64,000 nucleotides of DNA from Halorientalis litorea (GTDB taxonomy: Archaea > Halobacteriota > Halobacteria > Halobacteriales > Haloarculaceae). The notes below the pieces were generated by a model. That model saw nothing but the letters and a program-made list of their open reading frames with translations, had not been told where the DNA came from and made no database searches. Shown here piece after piece: positions 17,635 through 27,554 of this stretch. Position 1 is the first letter of the stretch; every line of letters starts with the position of its first letter. Where the stretch lies: contig NZ_CP095482.1 in assembly GCF_023028225.1 (NCBI RefSeq), positions 248,001-312,000 on the forward strand, read 5' to 3'. A program made the position numbers and the translations under genes.

Positions 17635-18447
17635 ATGCCCACTGTGACAGAGATTCGGGACCGGACCGACGACACCCCCATCACGATGCTCACCGCGTAC
17701 GACGCGCCGACGGCCAGTATCGTCGATGATAGCGGCGTGGACATGATACTCGTGGGCGACAGCGTCGGCAACGTGATGCTCGGGCACGACTCGACGCTCC
17801 CGGTGACGTTGGACCAGATGGTGAGTCACACGTCCGCCGTCGTTCGGGGCGCGGAGGACGCACTCGTCGTGGCTGACGTGCCGTTCCTCTCTGTCGGGGC
17901 CGACGAGGGCGACAGCATCGAGAACTGTGGCCGTCTGCTCAAGGAGGCCGGCGCGGACGCGGTTAAAATCGAGAGCGGCGACCACACCGTCAAGTTGACC
18001 GAACAGTTGGTCCAACTCGGCATCCCGGTGATGGCACACCTCGGACTGACGCCGCAGCAGGTCAACCAGTTGGGCGGACACACCCGACAAGGGACGACGC
18101 CGGAGGCGGCCCGGGAGATACTCGACTTGGCGACCGAACACCAGCGTGCCGGAGCGTTCGCGCTGGTACTCGAACACGTCCCCTCGAACCTCGCGGCGCA
18201 GGTGACCGAGACGCTCGACATCCCGACCATCGGCATCGGAGCCGGACCGGCGTGTGACGGGCAAGTCCTCGTCGTCAACGACGCCGTCGGCCTGAGCGAC
18301 TGGACGCCGCCGTTCGTCGAGACGTTCGGCGACGTCCGTGGCGAGATGGAATCGGCCATCGACGACTACGTGACGGCCGTCGAGGACGGCGAGTACCCCG
18401 CCGAGGAACACAGCCACCACGAGGACGAGTTAGAGGACATCTACTGA
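17635..18447 (+). CDS. panB: 3-methyl-2-oxobutanoate hydroxymethyltransferase
   Basis: PanB makes ketopantoate from 2-oxoisovalerate and methylene-tetrahydrofolate (or a pterin analogue) for pantothenate and CoA. The 270-residue TIM barrel shows MLTAYDAPTA, the metal-binding VGDSVGNVMLGH, KIESGD, MAHLGLTPQ, the catalytic Glu region LVLEHVPS and IGIGAG. ATG 17635 has an ACGTTTACC box 27 bases upstream. No panC is near; archaea use different later steps. Confidence 0.96.
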   Translation: MPTVTEIRDRTDDTPITMLTAYDAPTASIVDDSGVDMILVGDSVGNVMLGHDSTLPVTLDQMVSHTSAVVRGAEDALVVADVPFLSVGADEGDSIENCGRLLKEAGADAVKIESGDHTVKLTEQLVQLGIPVMAHLGLTPQQVNQLGGHTRQGTTPEAAREILDLATEHQRAGAFALVLEHVPSNLAAQVTETLDIPTIGIGAGPACDGQVLVVNDAVGLSDWTPPFVETFGDVRGEMESAIDDYVTAVEDGEYPAEEHSHHEDELEDIY

Positions 18448-18458
18448 CCCGACGTGGG

Positions 18459-19250
18459 TTACCGGTCGCCGGTCACCGACTCGTGGAACTCCGTGAGGAG
18501 CGTCTCGAACGCCGCCGGCCGTTCGAGCATCGCCATGTGTCCGGACTCGTCGATTTCCGCGTGCGTCGCACCCGGAACGTTCTCGCCGAGGTACTCGCCG
18601 AAGGAGGGCGGGGTGAGCATGTCGTGTTCGGCCGTGATGGCGAGCGTAGGTGTCGTTATCTCCCCGAGTCTGTCGCGCACGTCGAAGTGACCGCACGAGA
18701 GGAGGTCACGCTCCAACATCTCGAACCCGGCGGCGCGCATCGCCGCAACCGAGTGTTCGACGTTCTCGTGGTCGGTGTCGTGGAACAGCATGCCGTTGTC
18801 GTGGAGGAACTCGATGGCCCCCTCGAAGTCGCCACCGTCCAGCCACTGTGTCACTGCCTCGCCCATCACGAACTTCGCGGCGGTGCAGAGGAGGACGGCA
18901 CCGTCGGGTTCGAAGTCGTGTTCCACGAGACACCACTGGAGGGTCGCTCCGCCCATCGAGTGTCCGACGGCGACGGAGACGCCCGTCTCCGCCGCGACTG
19001 CCACGACATCGCGCGCGTATGCGTCGATGGTATCTATCCCGGGACCAGTGTCCACGTCCTCGGACCCCTCCCGGCCGCTCAGGTCCACGGCCACGACGGG
19101 CGTCTCCGCGGCCCGTTCGAACTGCTCGGCCCAACAGCGGTGCGTCTGGCCCGCGCCGTGCACGAGCAGTATCGGGTCGGCACCGTCCGTGTCCCCCACG
19201 GCTCTGTACGTCGTCGTTCGCCCGTCGTGTGTCACCGTTTCCGTCCGCAT
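18459..19250 (-). CDS. alpha/beta hydrolase
   Basis: The 263-residue hydrolase has the oxyanion motif HGAGQTH, nucleophile Ser in GHSMGG, the Asp in AEHDML and His in ESGHMAM. The substrate is not known. The start MRTETVTHDG at 19248-19250 was chosen over an upstream in-frame start at 19343, because of a strong TATA box at 19273-19281. It is divergent from the CS-domain/cdc48 operon. Confidence 0.88.
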   Translation of the reverse strand: MRTETVTHDGRTTTYRAVGDTDGADPILLVHGAGQTHRCWAEQFERAAETPVVAVDLSGREGSEDVDTGPGIDTIDAYARDVVAVAAETGVSVAVGHSMGGATLQWCLVEHDFEPDGAVLLCTAAKFVMGEAVTQWLDGGDFEGAIEFLHDNGMLFHDTDHENVEHSVAAMRAAGFEMLERDLLSCGHFDVRDRLGEITTPTLAITAEHDMLTPPSFGEYLGENVPGATHAEIDESGHMAMLERPAAFETLLTEFHESVTGDR

Positions 19251-19272
19251 ACCCACCGATAGCCCCGACAGC

Positions 19273-19281
19273 GATATAAAC
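19273..19281 (-). promoter_or_regulatory. TATA-like box of the alpha/beta hydrolase
   Basis: The minus-strand sequence gtttatatc lies 27 bases upstream of the ATG at 19250. It is a good archaeal TATA match and supports a leaderless start. Confidence 0.55.
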
Positions 19282-19377
19282 GCCGACCGTCCCGGAAACC
19301 GAGAGGATAAACCGTGAACCGCTTGCGTACCGTCTATACCCAATCCGACCGCCCTATTGCGGTCCTTCGGCGTTAGG

Positions 19378-19410
19378 TTTATATACTTTGACGACTAACT
19401 TAGAGTTAGT
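19378..19410 (+). promoter_or_regulatory. TATA box plus perfect palindrome before the CS-domain/cdc48 operon
   Basis: tttatata (19378-19385) is about 30 bases before ATG 19411. Between them, abutting the start codon, is a perfect inverted repeat ACTAACT-TAG-AGTTAGT (19394-19410, 7-bp arms). In a leaderless gene this is the transcription start area, so a bound repressor would block RNA polymerase. This is an operator candidate; no regulator is known. Confidence 0.55.
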
Positions 19411-19650
19411 ATGACTGGACAAGAGCGGTTTGTCGAAGAGCGGGGTCCCGTGCGGCACGTCGAGGACGACGACGGGACCGTCAGTCTCGTCGCCGACGTG
19501 GGCGCCGGCCACGAGGCGAGCGTCGACGTCGTCGGTGAGACGGCTATCGTCGTTGCCGACGGTGAACAGTACGAGTTCGAGGTGCCCGCGGACGGGGGCG
19601 CGCAAGCGTTTATGCACAACGGTATCCTCACTATCGAGGTGGAAAAATGA
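19411..19650 (+). CDS. Hsp20/CS-domain-like small protein
   Basis: The 79-residue protein consists of alternating strands typical of a small CS/Hsp20-like beta sandwich ([44 protein letters not shown]), ending [11 protein letters not shown] as in alpha-crystallin domains. It lacks a long N-terminal arm or IxI tail, so is a minimal form (perhaps DUF7127). ATGA overlap (19647-19650) couples it to Cdc48, suggesting an adaptor or substrate-presenting role; this is inference. Confidence 0.78.
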   Translation: MTGQERFVEERGPVRHVEDDDGTVSLVADVGAGHEASVDVVGETAIVVADGEQYEFEVPADGGAQAFMHNGILTIEVEK

Positions 19651-21914
19651 GACTGACTGTCAAACCCCTCAAGCAGAAAGACGCGGGCCGTGGCCTCGCC
19701 GCCGTCGACCGAGCGGCGATGCGCGAGATGGACTTGGAGAACGGGGATTACGTCGTCATCGACGGCCGTGATGGCGGCCGAGCGGTCGCGCGCGTCTGGC
19801 CCGGCTACCCAGAAGACGAGGGCAAGGGCGTCGTCCGCATCGACGGCCAACTGCGTCAAGAGGCCGACGTGGGCATCGACGACACCGTCGAGGTCGAGGA
19901 CGCCGACGTTCAGCCCGCCACCTCGGTGACCGTCGCGCTCCCGCAGAACCTCCGCATCCGCGGGAACGTCGGTCCGCACATCCGCAACAAGCTGAGCGGC
20001 CAGGCCATCACGCAGGGACAGACGGTCCCCTTCTCGCTGGGGCTGGGACCACTCTCCTCGATGTCCGGCCAGCAGATTCCGCTGAAGGTGGCCAACACCG
20101 AACCGAGCGGCACCGTCGTGGTGACCGACTCGACGGACATCGAAGTCAGCGAACAGCCGGCAAAGCAGATTACCGGCAGCGCGCCCGGCGAGGGCAGCGA
20201 GACGCCGAACGTCACCTACGAGGACATTGGCGGCCTCGACGACGAACTCGAACAGGTTCGGGAGATGATAGAGTTGCCGATGCGCCACCCCGAACTGTTC
20301 CAGCAGTTGGGCATCGAACCGCCGAAGGGCGTCCTGCTCCACGGCCCGCCGGGCACGGGGAAGACCCTGATGGCCAAAGCCGTCGCCAACGAGATTGACG
20401 CCTACTTCACGGACATCTCCGGCCCCGAAATCATGTCCAAGTACTACGGGGAGAGCGAGGAGCAACTCCGTGAGGTGTTCGAGGAGGCCGAGGAGAACGC
20501 CCCCGCCATCGTCTTCATCGACGAAATCGACTCCATCGCGCCCAAGCGCGGGGAGACGTCCGGGGACGTGGAGCGGCGCGTCGTCGCCCAACTCCTCAGC
20601 CTGATGGACGGCCTCGACGAGCGCAAAGAGGTCGTGGTCATCGGCGCGACCAACCGCGTCGACGCCATCGACCCCGCGCTCCGCCGTGGCGGTCGTTTCG
20701 ACCGCGAAATCGAAATCGGCGTCCCGGACAAGGGTGGCCGCAAGGAAATCCTGCAGGTCCACACCCGCGGGATGCCGCTGACCGACGACATCGACCTGGA
20801 CGAGTACGCCGAGAACACGCACGGCTTCGTCGGTGCGGACCTCGAATCGCTGACCAAGGAGTCGGCGATGAACGCCCTCCGGCGCATCCGGCCGGATTTG
20901 GACCTCGAGTCCGACGAAATCGACGCCGACGTACTCGACCGGTTGCAGGTCACCGAACGGGACTTCAAGGACGCGCTGAAGGGCATCGAACCCTCCGCGC
21001 TCCGCGAGGTGTTCGTCGAGGTGCCCGACGTGACGTGGGACAACGTGGGCGGCCTCGAAGACACGAAGGAACGCCTCCGTGAGACCATCCAGTGGCCCTT
21101 GGAGTACCCCGAGGTGTTCGAGCAGATGGACATGCAGGCCGCGAAGGGCGTCCTGCTGTACGGCCCGCCGGGCACGGGGAAGACCCTGCTCGCAAAGGCC
21201 GTCGCCAACGAGTCCAAGTCCAACTTCATCTCGGTGAAAGGCCCCGAACTGCTGAACAAGTTCGTCGGGGAGTCCGAGAAGGGCGTCCGCGAGGTGTTCG
21301 AGAAGGCGCGGTCGAACGCACCGACCGTCGTCTTCTTCGACGAAATCGACGCCATCGCGGGCGAACGTGGCCGCAACGCCTCCGACTCCGGCGTCGGCGA
21401 GCGCGTCGTCTCCCAGCTCCTGACCGAGTTGGACGGCATCGAGGCACTGGAGGACGTGGTTGTCGTCGCCACCTCGAACCGGCCGGACCTCATCGACTCG
21501 GCACTGTTGCGCCCCGGCCGCCTCGACAGGCACGTCCACGTGCCCGTGCCCGACAAGGACGCCCGCCGCGCAATCCTCGAAGTCCACACCCGGAACAAGC
21601 CGCTGGCAGACGACGTGGACCTCGACGCCCTCGCCCGGAAGAGCGAGGGCTTCGTCGGGGCCGACATCGAGGCACTCACCCGCGAGGCGTCGATGGCCGC
21701 CAGCCGCGAGTTCATCAACAGCGTCACGCCCGAGGAAGTCGGCGAGTCCGTCGGCAACGTCCGCGTGACGATGGCGCACTTCGAGCAGGCTCTCGACGAA
21801 GTCGGTGCGAGCGTCACCGAGGAGACTCGTGAACGCTACGACGACATCGAAGAGGAGTTCGAGACGGCCGAACCCGGCGTCCAAGAGGACGAAGTCAGCC
21901 GGACCTTCCAGTAG
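19647..21914 (+). CDS. cdc48: Cdc48/VAT AAA+ ATPase
   Basis: The 755-residue protein has an N-terminal double-psi barrel domain ([17 protein letters not shown]...), then two AAA+ modules. Each has GPPGTGKT (about residues 233-240 and 506-513). The first Walker B is [13 protein letters not shown] and the second [13 protein letters not shown], with arginine-finger regions [11 protein letters not shown] and LRPGRLDRH. Cdc48 hexamers unfold proteins and feed the proteasome. The acidic C-terminus ends SRTFQ and lacks a clear HbYX motif. It is coupled to the CS-domain gene by an ATGA overlap. Confidence 0.98.
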   Translation: MRLTVKPLKQKDAGRGLAAVDRAAMREMDLENGDYVVIDGRDGGRAVARVWPGYPEDEGKGVVRIDGQLRQEADVGIDDTVEVEDADVQPATSVTVALPQNLRIRGNVGPHIRNKLSGQAITQGQTVPFSLGLGPLSSMSGQQIPLKVANTEPSGTVVVTDSTDIEVSEQPAKQITGSAPGEGSETPNVTYEDIGGLDDELEQVREMIELPMRHPELFQQLGIEPPKGVLLHGPPGTGKTLMAKAVANEIDAYFTDISGPEIMSKYYGESEEQLREVFEEAEENAPAIVFIDEIDSIAPKRGETSGDVERRVVAQLLSLMDGLDERKEVVVIGATNRVDAIDPALRRGGRFDREIEIGVPDKGGRKEILQVHTRGMPLTDDIDLDEYAENTHGFVGADLESLTKESAMNALRRIRPDLDLESDEIDADVLDRLQVTERDFKDALKGIEPSALREVFVEVPDVTWDNVGGLEDTKERLRETIQWPLEYPEVFEQMDMQAAKGVLLYGPPGTGKTLLAKAVANESKSNFISVKGPELLNKFVGESEKGVREVFEKARSNAPTVVFFDEIDAIAGERGRNASDSGVGERVVSQLLTELDGIEALEDVVVVATSNRPDLIDSALLRPGRLDRHVHVPVPDKDARRAILEVHTRNKPLADDVDLDALARKSEGFVGADIEALTREASMAASREFINSVTPEEVGESVGNVRVTMAHFEQALDEVGASVTEETRERYDDIEEEFETAEPGVQEDEVSRTFQ

Positions 21915-21919
21915 CGCGC

Positions 21920-22681
21920 CTACCGCTTTTCTGTCGGCGTCGAACACCGGAGACAGAGCGTGGTGTCCGCCACCCAGTTCACGTCGCGTGACCCACAGTT
22001 CGGACACTCGTGGTTGGCGTTGTCGTACTCGGTCGTGCCACGCGGCGCGGCGAGAAAACCGTCCGCGACGGCCTGCTCGACCAACGTCGGGAACCGCTGG
22101 CGTTTGAACGCGGCGCGGTGTGCGAGGAACGCCCCCGGTTGCGCGGGGTCAGCCCCGTGGAGGTCCTCCCACGTCACCGCGATTTCACCGTTGTCCTGCC
22201 CGCGAGCGACCTGCTTCAGCGTCGCCGCGGCCGCCTCGAACAGCGGCGTCGTCCCCCAAGCCTGTGGGCTGTCGATGTTCTCGGCCGCGTCTCCGTACTC
22301 GTCGGCGGCGGCCTCGTAGGCGTCGCCCGCGCCGGCGAGGCCGCCGAGCGTCTTGAAGTCGGCCACGAACTCCGAGAAACAGGCGGACTGGACGGCGTGG
22401 GACGTGTCGGTAGCCAAATCGCGGGCGACGGCGACGCCCTCGACGGCGCGGTTGGTCGCCCGTGTGTCCAGCCCTGCCACGCGGTACGCGGCGACGGCCG
22501 CGGAGAGGGCGGCGAGTCCCCGTCCGACCCAGCCGTTGTCGTCGACTGCGAAGGGAGACAACTCGGGCCGAGGTTCCGCGAGCGTGGCCCACCCGTCGCG
22601 GGTGAACTCGTCGCCGGCCCGCTCGTAGTCACGGTCGGCCAATGCCGCTACCGCCGTCGTCCGGTAACCCTCGTCGGTCAT
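21920..22681 (-). CDS. haloarchaeal protein with C-terminal zinc ribbon, 253 aa
   Basis: Residues 1-205 are mostly helical and rich in Ala, with helix pairs resembling TPR-type repeats (YRTTAVAALADRDYERAGDEFT, GDAYEAAADEYGDAAENI). The C-terminus is a CPNCG...CLRC zinc ribbon (about residues 226-247). Name and function unknown; helical-repeat proteins with a zinc ribbon are often binding scaffolds. Convergent with cdc48 (5-base gap). Confidence 0.72.
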   Translation of the reverse strand: MTDEGYRTTAVAALADRDYERAGDEFTRDGWATLAEPRPELSPFAVDDNGWVGRGLAALSAAVAAYRVAGLDTRATNRAVEGVAVARDLATDTSHAVQSACFSEFVADFKTLGGLAGAGDAYEAAADEYGDAAENIDSPQAWGTTPLFEAAAATLKQVARGQDNGEIAVTWEDLHGADPAQPGAFLAHRAAFKRQRFPTLVEQAVADGFLAAPRGTTEYDNANHECPNCGSRDVNWVADTTLCLRCSTPTEKR

Positions 22682-22748
22682 ACCCTATGGAAGGGCGCGA
22701 CAGGCACAAGCGTTGAGGTACCGACACGGCGGCCTCGGAGTGAGCGTC

Positions 22749-23993
22749 TCACTCGTACCGGAGTGCCTCAATGGGGTCGACCCGCGCGGCACTCCACGCT
22801 GGGTACAGGCCCGCGAGGATGCCAACCACCATCCCGACGAGGACGGCGGCGGCGAACCACTCCACCGCCAGCGTCAGCGGCAGGTCCGCGTAGGTGACGG
22901 CGGCGAACCCGCCAGCGACGCCGAGGGGCACACCGAGGACGGCACCGAGGACACCCAACAGCAACGACTCGACGAGGAACAACTGGAGGATATCGCGGTT
23001 GCGCGCACCGACGGCTTTCATGATTCCGATTTGACGAGTCCGTTCCCGGACCGAGACGAGCATGATGTTGGCGATGCCGACGGCCCCGACGACGAGCGAG
23101 ATGACGGCGATGCCGGTGACGAACTGTGTGAGGCGGTTCACGACGGTTCGGATGCGGTCGACGATGTCGTCGTTCGTCTCGACGCTCACCTCGTAGGAGT
23201 CGGGTGCGAGGCGGGGCGCGTCTGCCCCGTCGCTTTCGAGGTACGTACGGACGCGCTCTTTGACCGCGTTCGTCTCGGCCGGGTCGGCCGCGACGACGGT
23301 CACCTGCGGGTAGACGCGCTGTGTGACGCCGAGCGTCGGGCTCTCGACGACGGTGTCGTAAGCCGCCGTCGAGACGTAGAACCGCGGCTGCGTGCCGAAG
23401 CCCGAGAGTGGGTTGAGGCTCGCGTTCGCGCCGAGGACGCCGACGACGGTGAGGTTCAGCGACCCGCCGCCGCGCGTGCTCGCGTTCACCCTGTCGCCCA
23501 CGCTCAAGTTCTCGGCGAACAGGCTCGCCGCTCGCTGGTTGACGACGAGTTGGCCCCCGTCGTCGTCGGTGAAGGGGCCGCCGGCGGCGAATGGCGCGCC
23601 GTCGAAGAGTGCGGCCCGCGTCGCCACTAACTGGTCGCGCGCCAGCGTCTGGTCGCCGTGAGATAGGGCCGACGTGGAGACGGTTCCCCGCGGGATGACC
23701 CGCTCGACGCCCTCGATATCGGCCATGTTGTTCACGTCGTTCTCCGTGAACACTGGCTGTGCGAGCGCGCTCGGCGGTCCACCCTCGTCGGCGGGCGTCG
23801 AGACGACGAACACGCGGTTCGCGGGCGTGTCGCCGAACTGCCCGACGACTTCGGCCTTCACGCTGGCTCCGAGCGTGACGAACGTGATGACCGCGGCGAT
23901 GCCGATGACGATGCCGAGCGTCGTCAACGCCGAGCGGAGTTTGTGGCTCCGAATCGTCCGGAGGCTCATCCGGACACTCTCGCCGAGGTGCAT
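22749..23993 (-). CDS. MacB/LolC-like ABC transporter permease
   Basis: The 414-residue protein has the MacB layout: one N-terminal helix (LRSALTTLGIVIGIAAVITFVTLGASV), a large extracellular domain (about residues 50-275), and three C-terminal FtsX helices with the RTRQIGIMKAVGARNRDILQLF motif. Such permeases move lipoproteins, peptides or drugs by mechanotransmission rather than by a channel. It overlaps its ATPase gene by one base. Confidence 0.93.
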   Translation of the reverse strand: MHLGESVRMSLRTIRSHKLRSALTTLGIVIGIAAVITFVTLGASVKAEVVGQFGDTPANRVFVVSTPADEGGPPSALAQPVFTENDVNNMADIEGVERVIPRGTVSTSALSHGDQTLARDQLVATRAALFDGAPFAAGGPFTDDDGGQLVVNQRAASLFAENLSVGDRVNASTRGGGSLNLTVVGVLGANASLNPLSGFGTQPRFYVSTAAYDTVVESPTLGVTQRVYPQVTVVAADPAETNAVKERVRTYLESDGADAPRLAPDSYEVSVETNDDIVDRIRTVVNRLTQFVTGIAVISLVVGAVGIANIMLVSVRERTRQIGIMKAVGARNRDILQLFLVESLLLGVLGAVLGVPLGVAGGFAAVTYADLPLTLAVEWFAAAVLVGMVVGILAGLYPAWSAARVDPIEALRYE

Positions 23994-24733
23994 CAGGCGT
24001 CCCTCCCTCCATCGGCGGCCGGATTGACCTCCCCATCGAGTTCTTCGGTTCGCTCGACGCGGCCGTCGCGGATGTGGACGATTCGCTCCGCGTGTTCGGC
24101 GATGCGGCGCTCGTGCGTGACGAGGAGAATCGTGTTCCCGGCCGCGTGGAGGTCGGAGAACAACGCCATGATTTGCTCGCCGGTGTCGGTGTCGATGTTG
24201 CCCGTCGGTTCGTCCGCGAGGACGATGGCGGGGTCGGTGACCAACGCCCGGGCGATGGCGACGCGCTGCCGTTGGCCGCCGCTGAGTTCTGCGGGTCGGT
24301 GGTCCACGCGGTCACCCAGTCCGACCCGGCCGAGGAGCGTGCGCGCCCGGTCGAGGCGGTCCTCGCGCGGGACGGAGCGGAAGACGAGGGGGAGTGCGAC
24401 GTTCTCGACGGCAGTGAGACGCGGCATCAGGTTGAACGTCTGGAACACGAACCCGACGTCTTCACCCCGAACCGCCGCCCGTTCGGGTTCGGTCAGCGTC
24501 GTCACGTCACGGCCGTCGACGCGGACCGTCCCGGCCGAGGGAGTGTCGAGACAGCCGACGAGGTTCAACAGCGTACTCTTGCCCGACCCGCTCGGCCCCA
24601 TCACGGCCGTGTACGAGCCACGCGGGAACGAGAGCGACAGGTCCCGGAGCGCGTGGACGGGTTCACCGCGGCGGTAGGTCCGGCGGACGGAGTTGAGCGT
24701 GACCGCGGCGTCACCCTTGTCGCGTGCTGCCAT
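23993..24733 (-). CDS. LolD/MacB-type ABC ATP-binding protein
   Basis: A 246-residue ABC ATPase with GPSGSGKST (Walker A), [15 protein letters not shown] (signature), [10 protein letters not shown] (Walker B/D-loop) and [10 protein letters not shown]. The [15 protein letters not shown] segment is typical of LolD/MacB ATPases. ATG 24731-24733 ([11 protein letters not shown]) is preferred over an upstream in-frame start. It pairs with the MacB-like permease and is divergent from the LolA-like gene. Confidence 0.94.
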   Translation of the reverse strand: MAARDKGDAAVTLNSVRRTYRRGEPVHALRDLSLSFPRGSYTAVMGPSGSGKSTLLNLVGCLDTPSAGTVRVDGRDVTTLTEPERAAVRGEDVGFVFQTFNLMPRLTAVENVALPLVFRSVPREDRLDRARTLLGRVGLGDRVDHRPAELSGGQRQRVAIARALVTDPAIVLADEPTGNIDTDTGEQIMALFSDLHAAGNTILLVTHERRIAEHAERIVHIRDGRVERTEELDGEVNPAADGGRDA

Positions 24734-24814
24734 TACTTCGGGAACGGGTTCGAGAGCATTGAACCCTGCGAGCGGCGTCCGAACCGTTAAGACGCGCAAT
24801 CCCTTGGCACATAT

Positions 24815-25912
24815 ATGAACCGAGACGGGCAGTCATCGGACCGTGGCGTGACGTGGGGGTACGTCACGGCGGCCCTCGCTGTGGCCCTCCTCGCGAGCGT
24901 CGCCGTCGGGATGGTCGTCGGCGCGCCGGCACTCGCGCCGCCCTCCGCCGACGACATCGTGGCGGGCGTCGAGGACCGCTACGACGACGCCGAGAGTTAC
25001 ACCGGCACCGTCGTCGTGGACGGCACGTACGACAACGGCACCGAGCGCGTCGAACGCTCGGCGCGGGTCCGCGTCCAGTACCGTGCGCCCGGGAGTTACC
25101 GTGCCGAGGTAGTGGCCCCCGAGTCAGCCAACGGCACCGTCATGGCGACCAACGGGAGTGTCGCGTGGGCGACCCGTCCCGCCGGGACCACGCTCGTTCG
25201 ACCGCTCAACGAGACACAACAGGGGTGGGTCGAACGGGCGAACGTCTCCGCCGCAGTCGACCACCTCCGAGAGAACGTCACGGTGGAGAAGCGTGGCACC
25301 GCGACCGTCGACGGCGAGGAGGCGTACGTCCTCGACGTGTCGCCCCGCAACGAGAGTGCCGACGCGAGCGCGACGGTGTGGGTGTCGACCGACGACTACC
25401 GACTCCTCAAGATGGAAGGGTCCGGCCAGCACGAGGGTGAGACGGGGAGCGTGACGGTCACGTTCGAGGCGTTCGAGTTCGGCGTGAGCATCCACGACAG
25501 TGCCTTCCAGCCGCCGAGTGACCGGAACGTGGTCGTCGCGTCGCTCGACCGCACGACGTACGAGTCCGTCGCCGAGGCACGCGAGGAGAGCGGGGCCGTC
25601 GTGCCGACAGTCGACGCGCCGAACCACACGGTCACGACTGTCGCCGTCGCCACGTTCGACGGTGACCGGACGGCCACGGTCGCCTACGCGAACGACGACA
25701 GTCGTCTCGCCGTGGTCGCGTCAGAGCGTGACCCCCTCGACCGGTTCGACGCCGACACGGAGACGGTGACGGTGGGCGACCGGGAGGCGTCGTACGCCAC
25801 GGCCGGCGACACGGGCGTCGTGTTCTGGCGTGCCGACGGCCTGACCTACGCCGTCGCCGGCGACCAACCGCGTGACCGCCTAGTCGAACTGGCAGGCACC
25901 CTCTCGACGTAA
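24815..25912 (+). CDS. LolA/RseB-like (DUF4367/DUF2092-type) membrane-anchored protein
   Basis: The 365-residue protein has one N-terminal anchor helix (about residues 14-36, [22 protein letters not shown]), then an extracellular part with many beta strands. The first half ([23 protein letters not shown]... LNGT..., [12 protein letters not shown]...[11 protein letters not shown]) follows the LolA/LppX/RseB fold; the second half resembles DUF4367. It is divergent from a LolD/LolC-like ABC pair, so a substrate-binding or handling role with that pump is inferred. ATG 24815 has a CCGTTAAGAC box 27 bases upstream. Confidence 0.8.
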   Translation: MNRDGQSSDRGVTWGYVTAALAVALLASVAVGMVVGAPALAPPSADDIVAGVEDRYDDAESYTGTVVVDGTYDNGTERVERSARVRVQYRAPGSYRAEVVAPESANGTVMATNGSVAWATRPAGTTLVRPLNETQQGWVERANVSAAVDHLRENVTVEKRGTATVDGEEAYVLDVSPRNESADASATVWVSTDDYRLLKMEGSGQHEGETGSVTVTFEAFEFGVSIHDSAFQPPSDRNVVVASLDRTTYESVAEAREESGAVVPTVDAPNHTVTTVAVATFDGDRTATVAYANDDSRLAVVASERDPLDRFDADTETVTVGDREASYATAGDTGVVFWRADGLTYAVAGDQPRDRLVELAGTLST

Positions 25913-25913
25913 C

Positions 25914-27551
25914 TCACTCGTAGACAAAGGTTTCGACGCGTCCGACCGAATACCGATAGCAGAACACGGCCACGACGGCGACCAGCAGCGTCCACGCCCC
26001 GAGGCCGACGAGTTGTGCCAACACCGTGCCACGCCCGACGAACGGGGGCGCGTCGACGAGTGCGGGGACGAACACGGTCGCCAACCCGAGCAGCGCGGCG
26101 GTTCCCGTCCCGAGCGTGTGCCCGAGGAGGACGGGCGTCGTCGGCGTGGCCGTCTCGACGCCGCCGAAGGCCGTGACCGGTTCGAAACGCGGTGAGAACG
26201 TCCCCAGAGCCACCGCGAGCGCGCTACTGAACGCGGCCAACACCACGGCGAACACACAGAGGAGTGCGGCTTCGGTGAGCGTGAGGTGTCCGTACCAGCC
26301 GAGGACGACGACGCCGACGAGCGTCGGCGGCACCCACAGGAGCGGCCCGGCGAGGACGCGGGGACGGACGAACTGCCGCCCGGGTGACGGCGTCGTCAGA
26401 ACCGACGGGAGGACGGTCCCCGCCATCCCCAGCGGGTTCAACCCGAACGTCCCACCGGCCAGAAGCGCGCCGACCACGGCGACGACCACCGGGAGTGCCG
26501 GAGAGCGAGGGTGTGCGAGGGCTACTTGTGCCGTCGGCGCGGTCAGAAACACGAAGTACAGCAGGTGGACGAACCGCGACGGCGACCGGACGCCGCGGAG
26601 CCACAGCCACCGGACTTCCCGGAGCGTCGTGCCGGTGCCGATTCCGGGCACGCCGGGCAACGGGGCTCGGGCGAGACGCCGACCGGTCGCGTCCCCGGGT
26701 CCGCCTGCCGGCGGGTCCGCGTACCAGACGACGACGGCGAGTCGCCACGTAGCGACGAGCAGGACGGTCCCGGTACAGACGAGGACGACGACGGCGACGA
26801 GGGACGCCGGACCGGGCGTCACTGACACGGGACCGGGAACGAGCAGCAGGTCGGCGTACGCGCCGACCGGCACGGCGGCGAGTGGCCGAAGCGACGCCGC
26901 GAACTGGAACGGGTCGGCGGGTGCGGCCGCGTTCAGCCACAGGAACAGGCCGAGGGCGACGGAGACGCCGAGCACGGTTCGCGTTCCGCTGCCCACGCCG
27001 ACCCGCCGGTAGCCGATTCGGAGCAGGTAGCCCACCGTCGCACCGCCGAGAAGCGCGACGGCGAGCAGCGGGAGCACGCCGAGGACGGCGACTGGCAGGA
27101 GCAGGGGCGTCCCGGCACCGTACGCGAACGCGCCAACCACGAGTGCCATCGGCGGGCCGAGAACCGCCAGCATGCGCACGTACTCCGCGAGCAGGAGGCC
27201 CGTCACCAGTGCGCGCGGCCGAACCGTCGTCAACAGCAGGTCCGCGTGGTCGATATCGCCCGCGCGCTCGACCATCCGCAGGCCGAACAACGCCGTCAGT
27301 GACCCCAGCCACGCGGTGACCTGTGCGCGAGCGAGCGTGACCACCGGGAGGTCGGTCCCACCGCCGACCCGAAGCCCGGCGACGTAACTCCCGCTTGCCA
27401 CGAGGACGGCCACGGGCGCGAACGCGGCCACGAGGAGCGCGAACCCCAGCAGTTGGCGGCGGTCCGTGAGGACGGCCCGGACGCTCCGCCGCACCTCGAC
27501 GGCGGCGACGACCCGCGCAGTTCTGAGGTCGGTCCGGAGCGCGCCGGCCAC
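25914..27551 (-). CDS. ABC-2-type multi-span permease, 545 aa
   Basis: A hydrophobic protein with about 12 membrane helices, Ala/Val/Leu-rich and Pro/Gly-rich loops. The family is that of large multi-helix haloarchaeal ABC permeases paired with a simple ATPase. The GTG start at 27549-27551 lies 3 bases beyond the ATPase stop. Export is likely but the substrate is unknown. The stop is 1 base beyond the LolA-like gene's stop on the other strand. Confidence 0.86.
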   Translation of the reverse strand: MAGALRTDLRTARVVAAVEVRRSVRAVLTDRRQLLGFALLVAAFAPVAVLVASGSYVAGLRVGGGTDLPVVTLARAQVTAWLGSLTALFGLRMVERAGDIDHADLLLTTVRPRALVTGLLLAEYVRMLAVLGPPMALVVGAFAYGAGTPLLLPVAVLGVLPLLAVALLGGATVGYLLRIGYRRVGVGSGTRTVLGVSVALGLFLWLNAAAPADPFQFAASLRPLAAVPVGAYADLLLVPGPVSVTPGPASLVAVVVLVCTGTVLLVATWRLAVVVWYADPPAGGPGDATGRRLARAPLPGVPGIGTGTTLREVRWLWLRGVRSPSRFVHLLYFVFLTAPTAQVALAHPRSPALPVVVAVVGALLAGGTFGLNPLGMAGTVLPSVLTTPSPGRQFVRPRVLAGPLLWVPPTLVGVVVLGWYGHLTLTEAALLCVFAVVLAAFSSALAVALGTFSPRFEPVTAFGGVETATPTTPVLLGHTLGTGTAALLGLATVFVPALVDAPPFVGRGTVLAQLVGLGAWTLLVAVVAVFCYRYSVGRVETFVYE

Positions 27552-27554
27552 CGG

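Noticed and set aside
19395-22007. Long open frame (870 codons) antisense to cdc48
   Set aside because: Antisense frames of this length are common in high-GC haloarchaeal DNA; the composition follows the sense gene's third-position bias and no motif is seen. The same applies to the other antisense frames over 400 codons (478-1806, 2688-4016, 4892-6637).
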